From Hymenobacter aquaticus (GTDB lineage Bacteria; Bacteroidota; Bacteroidia; Cytophagales; Hymenobacteraceae): a stretch of 64,000 nucleotides of DNA. The stretch covers positions 1,364,001 through 1,428,000 of the forward strand of contig NZ_SRLC01000002.1 in NCBI RefSeq assembly GCF_004765605.1, written 5' to 3'. The notes below the pieces were generated by a model, which had not been told where the DNA came from, searched no databases, and saw nothing but the letters and a program-made list of their open reading frames with translations. Positions within the stretch are counted from its first letter, which is position 1, and every line of letters begins with the position of its first letter. Made by a program: the position numbers and the translations under genes. Below are positions 58,279 to 64,000 of the stretch, piece after piece.

Positions 58279-61200
58279 TTAGAAAGTAACCCGCAGGTTT
58301 ACACCGTAGCGACGCGTAGAAGGCGAGTTGGTGAACTCAATGCCCTGGGCGTTGGATGCCGAGTTGAACGTGTTGACCTCGGGGTCATAGTTCGTGTACT
58401 TCGGAATGTTGGGCGAATACCAGTACAGGTTACGACCGGACAGCGAAACGTTGATCATGCTGAAGGGCGTCTTGGCCAGCAGCGTCTTGGGCAGGTCATA
58501 GCCCAGCGTTACTTCGCGCAGACGAACGGTGGTAGCGTCGTAGATGGACTGCTCAGCCGTGCCACCGATACCGGCAGAACCCGTACCGAAGTAGTAATCG
58601 TTCAGCGAAATAGCGGTGTTGTTCGGAATCGTGTTGCCATTCGCGTCACGGATGGGCTGGTGCGTGATGGGGTCACCTTTCACACCTTTGATAACGTAGA
58701 GCTGGTCACGATCTTCGGTGTCTTTGGTAACACCACGGCCCAGTTCCGACTGCAGGGTAGTCGAGTAGATATTGCCCCCTTTACGGTAGTCAATCAGGGT
58801 ATTCAGCGTCAGACCTTTGAAGGTGAACTGGTTGATGAAGCCCATCAGGAACTGTGGGTTGGGGTTGCCAATTACCTTGGGGTTCAGGGCCGGAATCAGA
58901 CGGCCGGTAGAAGGATCCACCAAGAGGTTGCCCTGCTCGTCGCGGTCAGCATTCGAGCCATAAAGCACGCCGAAAGGCTGGCCAGGCATCAGAATGGGCT
59001 GCACAAGGCCCGAGCCGAAAGCGGCATTGATAACAATCTGGTCAACTCCTTCGGTTAGCTTCTCCACAATGTTCTTGTTGTGGGTGAAGTTGAACGTGCT
59101 CGACCAGCGGAAGCCCCGCAGATCTACCGGAACGACGGTAGCGGCCAGTTCCACGCCTTTGTTCGAGATTTCACCGAAGTTGGTGCGCAGCTGGTAGAAG
59201 CCCGAAGCCGTGGGCAGCGTCACATCACCGATTTGGTTGGTCGTGCGACGGTCGTAGTACGAAGCGCTGATGTTGATGCGGTTCTTGAAGAAATCGAAGT
59301 CGGTACCAACTTCAAATTCGTTGGTGAATTCCGGCGTCAGCGCAGGGTTGTTGATGGCGAAGTTCAGAGCCTGAGCGGGCACCCCGTTGAAGGGAAAGTC
59401 GGTAGTGCCGACGTTGTTGCCGTATTTAGGATTGCTGAAGTACGTAACCAGGCCCGACTCGTAGGGACCAGCATCGTTACCAACGCGGGCATAGCCAGCG
59501 CGAATCTTGCCGGAAGACAGCCAGGAGTAATCCAGGCCCAGAGCTTCAGTGAAGATGACCGAGCCGCTCACGCTGGGGTAGAAGAAGCCACGACCGGGTT
59601 TGTTCACGTCACCACCTTTGTTCAACGTCGACGAGTTGTCGCGACGAGCAGTGGCGTTCAGGTAAGCCCAGTCTTTGTAGCCCAACGTTACGTCGGCCAG
59701 TACACCTACCAGACGACGCTTCTGGATGGTAGAGCCGTACGGCTGAATTTCGGTGGCGTTGCTCAGGTTATCGATACCGAATACCACGCTGCCGGTGCCC
59801 AGGAAGGAAGTGCTTTCGAAAACGCGTTGGTTGATGTTGTTACCAACAATGGCTTTCAGGCTCAGGTCTTCCGTCAGGTTTTTGTCGAAGGTCAACAGGA
59901 CCGTCTGCTCCAGCTCCGTGTTTTGGATCATGTCTTCCACGGTACGGCCCGTGGCATACTTACCCGTGTTACCGGGACGAATCGTCGAGCGACGGGCATC
60001 CGTGTAGGTGTTTACACCGCCGGTGTAGCTCAGGGTCAACCAGTCTTTGATGGCGTAACTAGCCGTGATATTACCTGCTACCCGGTCAACACGCGAGGTG
60101 AACGAGTTGTTGTTGGTCGACCAGTACGGGTTGTCGGCCTGCGTGGAGAGCCAGCCGAAAACCGAGCCGTTCGTTACCGGGTCCGTGTTGGGCAGGTTTT
60201 GCAGATCCAGGTTGCGGGGCAGGAACATGATGCGCGACAGAGCCGAAGCACCACCCTGGGCACTGCTGCCACCTACCAGTGGGCCGCGCTGATACGAGTT
60301 AGTGTAGGCAACGTTACCACCGATGACGAACTTGTTGTAGGTACCCGAGCCGCCCGCGCTGATGTTGTGACGCAGGAACGACGAGTTCGGGATGATGCCT
60401 TTCTGGTCGTAGCGCGAAACCACGGCCGTGAACTTGGCATTGTCGCTATTGCCGGTCAAAGAAATAGAGTTGTCAAACAGGCTACCCGTGTTGAAGAAAT
60501 CCTTTACGTTGTTGGGCGCAGCTTGGTAAGGAATGGTAGTACCGGCCGGAATGTTCGGGAAGTTAGGGTTACCAGCCTGGGGGTGAGGCAGGGTAGCGGG
60601 AGCTTCGGGGCTGCCAAAACGAGGACCCCACGAGCCGTTGGTCAGGAACGGGCCGACAAAGTTGGCGCCGGTGCCATAGCTGTTCTGGTATTCGGGCAAA
60701 CCAGCAATGGTTTCCAGCGAGTAGCCCGAGTTGTAGTTGATTTGAATACCCTTGACACCGCGCTGCATGCTGCCGGTTTTGGTCGTGATAACCACTACGC
60801 CACCGGCGGCGCGCGAACCGTACAGGGCACCGGCGGCGGCACCTTTCAGGATCGTCATCGACGCAATGTTGTTGGGGTCAATGTCAGCAGCCCGGTTCGA
60901 ATAGTTAGTGCCTTCTACCAGTGGGCTATCCGAGTCGGTCTGTTTGTTGTCGTACGGAATGCCATCCACTACGAACAGCGGGCCGTTGGCTTTGGACATC
61001 GAGGTATTACCGCGGATGATAATGCGGGTCGAGCCACCAGGCGTGCTGCTGGAGTTCGATACCACTACACCGGCTACCTTACCCGACAAGGTCCGAACCA
61101 CGTCCGGCTCCGATTTCTGCACCAGTTGCTGGGCATCAATATCGGCTACGGCATAGCCCAGAGCGCGCTTTTCGCGGGAGATACCCAGGGCCGTTACCAC

Positions 61201-61518
61201 GACTTCGCTCAGCTCTTCCGTGCTGACCGACAGCGAAACGTCAATCGTATTGCTATTGGTGATGGCGCGCTCCAGCGAACCGTAACCCAGTTGCTTGAAC
61301 ACCAGGGTGGTGGCATCAGCCGGAACCGACAGCGTGTAAGTTCCCTCCGCATTGGTAGCAGTACCAACACTGGATCCTTTTACCAGAACGCTTACACCCG
61401 GCAAGCCTTCATTGGTCGTGACATCGAGTACTCGTCCTGAAATAACCCGATTCTGCGCCCAAGCGCGCCCAATCAGGGTCAAAGACAGGAATAAACTCAG
61501 TAGTAAGAGTTTTTTCAT
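58279..61518 (-). CDS. SusC/RagA-family TonB-linked outer-membrane transporter
   Basis: 1079 residues. Signal peptide MKKLLLLSLFLSLTLIGRAWAQ. Carboxypeptidase-D-like N-domain (ISGRVLDVTTNEGLPGVSVLVKG), then ELSEVVVTALGISREKRALGYAV, plug (RIIIRGNTSMSKANGPLFVVDGIPYDN; MTILKGAAAGALYGSRAAGGVVVITTKTG) and a barrel ending RRYGVNLRVTF. Clearly a different subgroup from the SusC at 52554-55721 (ALGISREKRALGY variant). First gene of the operon with the SusD-like and lipoprotein genes. Confidence 0.97.
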   Translation of the reverse strand: MKKLLLLSLFLSLTLIGRAWAQNRVISGRVLDVTTNEGLPGVSVLVKGSSVGTATNAEGTYTLSVPADATTLVFKQLGYGSLERAITNSNTIDVSLSVSTEELSEVVVTALGISREKRALGYAVADIDAQQLVQKSEPDVVRTLSGKVAGVVVSNSSSTPGGSTRIIIRGNTSMSKANGPLFVVDGIPYDNKQTDSDSPLVEGTNYSNRAADIDPNNIASMTILKGAAAGALYGSRAAGGVVVITTKTGSMQRGVKGIQINYNSGYSLETIAGLPEYQNSYGTGANFVGPFLTNGSWGPRFGSPEAPATLPHPQAGNPNFPNIPAGTTIPYQAAPNNVKDFFNTGSLFDNSISLTGNSDNAKFTAVVSRYDQKGIIPNSSFLRHNISAGGSGTYNKFVIGGNVAYTNSYQRGPLVGGSSAQGGASALSRIMFLPRNLDLQNLPNTDPVTNGSVFGWLSTQADNPYWSTNNNSFTSRVDRVAGNITASYAIKDWLTLSYTGGVNTYTDARRSTIRPGNTGKYATGRTVEDMIQNTELEQTVLLTFDKNLTEDLSLKAIVGNNINQRVFESTSFLGTGSVVFGIDNLSNATEIQPYGSTIQKRRLVGVLADVTLGYKDWAYLNATARRDNSSTLNKGGDVNKPGRGFFYPSVSGSVIFTEALGLDYSWLSSGKIRAGYARVGNDAGPYESGLVTYFSNPKYGNNVGTTDFPFNGVPAQALNFAINNPALTPEFTNEFEVGTDFDFFKNRINISASYYDRRTTNQIGDVTLPTASGFYQLRTNFGEISNKGVELAATVVPVDLRGFRWSSTFNFTHNKNIVEKLTEGVDQIVINAAFGSGLVQPILMPGQPFGVLYGSNADRDEQGNLLVDPSTGRLIPALNPKVIGNPNPQFLMGFINQFTFKGLTLNTLIDYRKGGNIYSTTLQSELGRGVTKDTEDRDQLYVIKGVKGDPITHQPIRDANGNTIPNNTAISLNDYYFGTGSAGIGGTAEQSIYDATTVRLREVTLGYDLPKTLLAKTPFSMINVSLSGRNLYWYSPNIPKYTNYDPEVNTFNSASNAQGIEFTNSPSTRRYGVNLRVTF

Positions 61519-61706
61519 GAAAGAAGTGGAGTGAAAATGGAAAAAATGCGAGGTGTGAAGAAAGGTTTAATTGCTAAAAGTAAAACATATTTTCTGGATC
61601 AGCTACTCGGCCCGGAAGAGCTATATAGGCGGCGTTGCTTGAAATGTGACGCTCTATTAGCATGATGCCGCCGCCCGCCGGATTCCACACCGGCGGGCGA
61701 GGGGGG

Positions 61707-63044
61707 CTACAGATTTTTTGCTTCGTCGCCCGGCTGGTAGGGCAAAAACAGGATAATCAGGTTCAGCATCTCACTGCGGGTTTCCATCAGATCCTCGGAA
61801 ATGACGCGTCGGGGCGGCGAAAACGGGTTGTTGGGATTGGCCGCCGTATTATCGTATTGCCCTTCCACGGTAATGACCGAGCCCTTGGGCAAGTGCTGCA
61901 TCTGCCGGAATCGGTAAGCTTCCTGCCAGCGGAAGTCCCACTCCGGAATATTTACCAGGTTGATCTTGGCCCCCTCGGGCGTGGTGGCCCACGCGGTGAA
62001 TGACTTGCCCAGCAAGTGCATGTGGGGCCACACGTACAGCAACGACAGGTCCTGCGCCAGCTTCAGGTCTACATGGAACTTCTTGATGCTGTCGGCCGGG
62101 ATGATAAGCGGAGGCGTGATTTCGCCCACGCCCGCCGAGCCAATGCTCAGGGCCCTGATTTCCCGTTTGATGGGCTCCTTGGCAAAGTAAATATTCACGC
62201 TCGACCAGTCGGTCGTGTCCACGGGCGACGGTCCGTAGTGCACCGTGAGCAGGATTACCCCGCGCTTGGGCATCGTGAAGCCAACCCCGGCGGGAAACTC
62301 CTGGGTGGTGCTGCCCGGAATCCAGCCGCCGTAATAAGCAACTTCCTGCATCAGGGGCTTAAATTCCTGCATGTTGCTCAGAAACTGGTCGGAAATTACC
62401 AGGTCGTTGCCTTTGTAAATGTCCACTTCCGGGCCGACACTCTGCACCGCGTAGTTGGCATGGTGCAACAGGCGCCGGTTGTTGGCAATAAACTCAATGG
62501 CACGGATGGGCTGCGCGGCCGGCAGCTCAAACGGAATCTTGAACATGACGAAGTTCTCGTTGCCGTTGCCCTTGATCCGAAAAGCTTCTTTGGGGCGCAG
62601 CACCAAGTCGGGCGCGCCCAGCGGGGCATGGCCGCGCAGGTCAGCTTTCTTGGGCTTCCGGTTCGGGCCCTGCGGCGCCCCGGCTTCCACCCAGCTCTTG
62701 ATCTGCCCAATCTGCTCATCCGTCAGCCGCCGTTCGTTGGCAAACGAGCTGTAGTGCGGGTCGGCCTTCCACGGGGGCATGTAGCGGCTTTCCGTCACGC
62801 GCTGAATGGTCTTGGCCCGCCGCGCCACGTCTGGGTACGTGAGCAGCGAGAAAGGGGCGGCGCCGTTGGGCTTGTGGCAGGCCACGCAGTTAGCAGCCAC
62901 GATAGGGGCAATGTGCTCGGAGTAGGTAACTTCTTTTTTCTGCTGGGCCGCTCCTGGCAGGGTGTTCAGCAGCAAGCAGAAAAATACGAGTAAGAAGGTT
63001 CCGTTCGGTATTCGGGGCAAGCAATACAAAAGAGGTCGTTTCAC
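61707..63044 (-). CDS. Haem c and copper-monooxygenase-like exported protein
   Basis: 445 residues. Signal peptide to about residue 34. A single haem-c motif CVACH (Cys53, Cys56, His57) lies in a short cytochrome domain with YMPPWKADPHY as a possible distal Met/Pro segment. The remaining 300 residues are beta-rich and carry RRLLHHANYAV and VWPHMHLLGKSF, the His clusters of ascorbate-dependent copper type II monooxygenase-like domains. This joins an electron-carrier module to a possible copper oxidase/hydroxylase. Proteins with this layout occur in Bacteroidota and Planctomycetes but have no assigned substrate. Ends close to the SusC start region at 61518. Confidence 0.75.
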   Translation of the reverse strand: MKRPLLYCLPRIPNGTFLLVFFCLLLNTLPGAAQQKKEVTYSEHIAPIVAANCVACHKPNGAAPFSLLTYPDVARRAKTIQRVTESRYMPPWKADPHYSSFANERRLTDEQIGQIKSWVEAGAPQGPNRKPKKADLRGHAPLGAPDLVLRPKEAFRIKGNGNENFVMFKIPFELPAAQPIRAIEFIANNRRLLHHANYAVQSVGPEVDIYKGNDLVISDQFLSNMQEFKPLMQEVAYYGGWIPGSTTQEFPAGVGFTMPKRGVILLTVHYGPSPVDTTDWSSVNIYFAKEPIKREIRALSIGSAGVGEITPPLIIPADSIKKFHVDLKLAQDLSLLYVWPHMHLLGKSFTAWATTPEGAKINLVNIPEWDFRWQEAYRFRQMQHLPKGSVITVEGQYDNTAANPNNPFSPPRRVISEDLMETRSEMLNLIILFLPYQPGDEAKNL

Positions 63045-63111
63045 TTGTTGGTAAACCTGGGAAAGGGTGGTTTATTTCCCTAAGATACCGAGAAAAATTT
63101 GGCCATAACCT

Positions 63112-63146
63112 AAAAAAGCCCCTCACTATTCAGTGAGAGGCTTTTT
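63112..63146. terminator. Terminator after the partial SusD gene
   Basis: AAAAAGCCCCTCACT / AGTGAGAGGCTTTTT with a 4-nt loop and one mismatch, flanked by A and T runs. Located 24 bp past the - strand stop at 63170. Confidence 0.85.
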
Positions 63147-63169
63147 AGAAACAGAGAAGCTGTTAAAAA

Positions 63170-64000
63170 CTAGTTTTTAACATCCCACCACAAACGGGTT
63201 CTGATCAGGTCAGCACCCTGGCGCGCTACGGCAGCAGTGTAGTTGGCCTGGTTCAGCGACTGTTCGTTGGAAGGGTAGCGGAAACGTACGGGCAGCTTGC
63301 CACCGGCAGCACCAACTGGCGAAGCGGGCAGGCTCAGGAAGGGGTAGTCCAAGCGGCGCAGTTCCGACCAGGCTTCAACACCTTGGCCGTAGAGAGCAAT
63401 CCACTTCTGGGTACCGATGCTGGCTTTCTGCGTTTCCAGGCTGGTCTTGTTGTACTTCACCAGTGGCTGGGCGATGTAAGCATCGACTGCGGCAACATCC
63501 GTAATGCCGTACTGGGCCATAGAGGCGCGGATAGCGCTGTTATAGGCAGCTTCAGCATCACCGGTAACGATACCACGGGCGCGGGCCTCAGCCGTGAAGA
63601 ACAGTACTTCCGACCACGTCATCAGCACACCAGGGGCATCAGCCTTCGTGAAGTAGTCGCCTACTTTCGACATGCTGCACAGCGGACCACGTTGAGCAAC
63701 CGGGTTGGTCAGGCCGTTCTTAATACCGCGGTACAGTCCTGTGGAGTCTGGTACTGACTTATCATCAGGCTTTGCCGCGCACTCGGCGGGGTTAGCGTAG
63801 ATCGGCAGACGAGGGTCTTTCCGACGGCTCAGCACCGAGGTGATAGACTGGCTTACGCGGTGGTCATCACGAGTCAGGCGGTTTTCAAACACCGGGTTGG
63901 TGTTCGGCTGAGCACTCAGGAAGACGACCTGGGCGTTGTCAGCATTGCTGGTCATCAGCAGGTTCGAGCCATTCAGTACATCAGCAATTTCTGGTTTCGC
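63170..64000 (-). CDS. Partial SusD-like lipoprotein (N-terminus off window)
   Basis: 276 C-terminal residues are visible; the frame continues open to the right edge (AKPEIADVLNGSNLLMTSNADN). The typical SusD C-terminal helix is present: VLMTWSEVLFFTAEARARGIVTGDAEAAYNSAIRASMAQYGI, then ASIGTQKWIALYGQGVEAWSELRRLDYPFL and RFRYPSNEQSLNQANYTAAV. A third SusC probably lies beyond the right edge. GC matches the lower-GC SusCD block. Confidence 0.9.
   Translation of the reverse strand, partial: AKPEIADVLNGSNLLMTSNADNAQVVFLSAQPNTNPVFENRLTRDDHRVSQSITSVLSRRKDPRLPIYANPAECAAKPDDKSVPDSTGLYRGIKNGLTNPVAQRGPLCSMSKVGDYFTKADAPGVLMTWSEVLFFTAEARARGIVTGDAEAAYNSAIRASMAQYGITDVAAVDAYIAQPLVKYNKTSLETQKASIGTQKWIALYGQGVEAWSELRRLDYPFLSLPASPVGAAGGKLPVRFRYPSNEQSLNQANYTAAVARQGADLIRTRLWWDVKN

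Overview
The window looks like chromosome of a GC-rich member of the Bacteroidota, most like Hymenobacter or a close relative in the Cytophagales. This is inferred from gene content and was not checked by a search. Supporting signs are two complete SusC/SusD pairs plus part of a third SusD, type IX secretion parts (PorQ, a PorE-like OmpA protein, a substrate with a C-terminal sorting domain), promoters of the TTG...TAnnTTTG type, and many palindromic intergenic repeats. No rRNA, tRNA, CRISPR array or transposase gene was seen.

Layout. 1-10.4 kb: envelope and small-enzyme genes (lipoprotein, L,D-transpeptidase, alpha/beta hydrolase, GDPD-like protein, J-domain-like membrane protein, type IX substrate, two metallo-beta-lactamase-fold hydrolases and an HxlR regulator with a candidate operator). 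10.4-12.4 kb: an accessory island with a degenerate 21-bp repeat tract, a small putative PD-(D/E)XK nuclease and an AT-rich ABC/OLD-type ATPase, overlapping as TGATG. 12.4-22.2 kb: the two methylmalonyl-CoA mutase subunits, separated by and flanked by four paralogous outer-membrane proteins. The large subunit carries an in-frame palindromic repeat in its interdomain linker. 22.2-29.4 kb: a 5'-nucleotidase split over two genes, dnaA, a PH-like membrane protein, OsmC, a GH3 enzyme and two small genes.

30-37.5 kb is the most striking region. Six genes run in one direction: flavin amine oxidase, ThDP-dependent 2-oxoacid decarboxylase, VioB-related ferritin-like protein, a 216-residue protein with 14 cysteines mostly in CX5C steps, a DUF692/MNIO iron oxidase and its DUF2063 partner. 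The last three have the architecture of an MNIO-modified peptide (RiPP, bufferin-like) system. The first three could make or consume an amino-acid-derived imine or 2-oxoacid. Whether all six work together is inference.

37.5-50.8 kb: mostly housekeeping (dxr, rseP, a PorE-like gene, lon, porQ, hslU, an SDR), with elaborate inverted repeats between genes. 50.8-64 kb: two SusCD loci, a lipoprotein, a haem c/copper-monooxygenase-like protein and a truncated SusD, at visibly lower GC than the rest.
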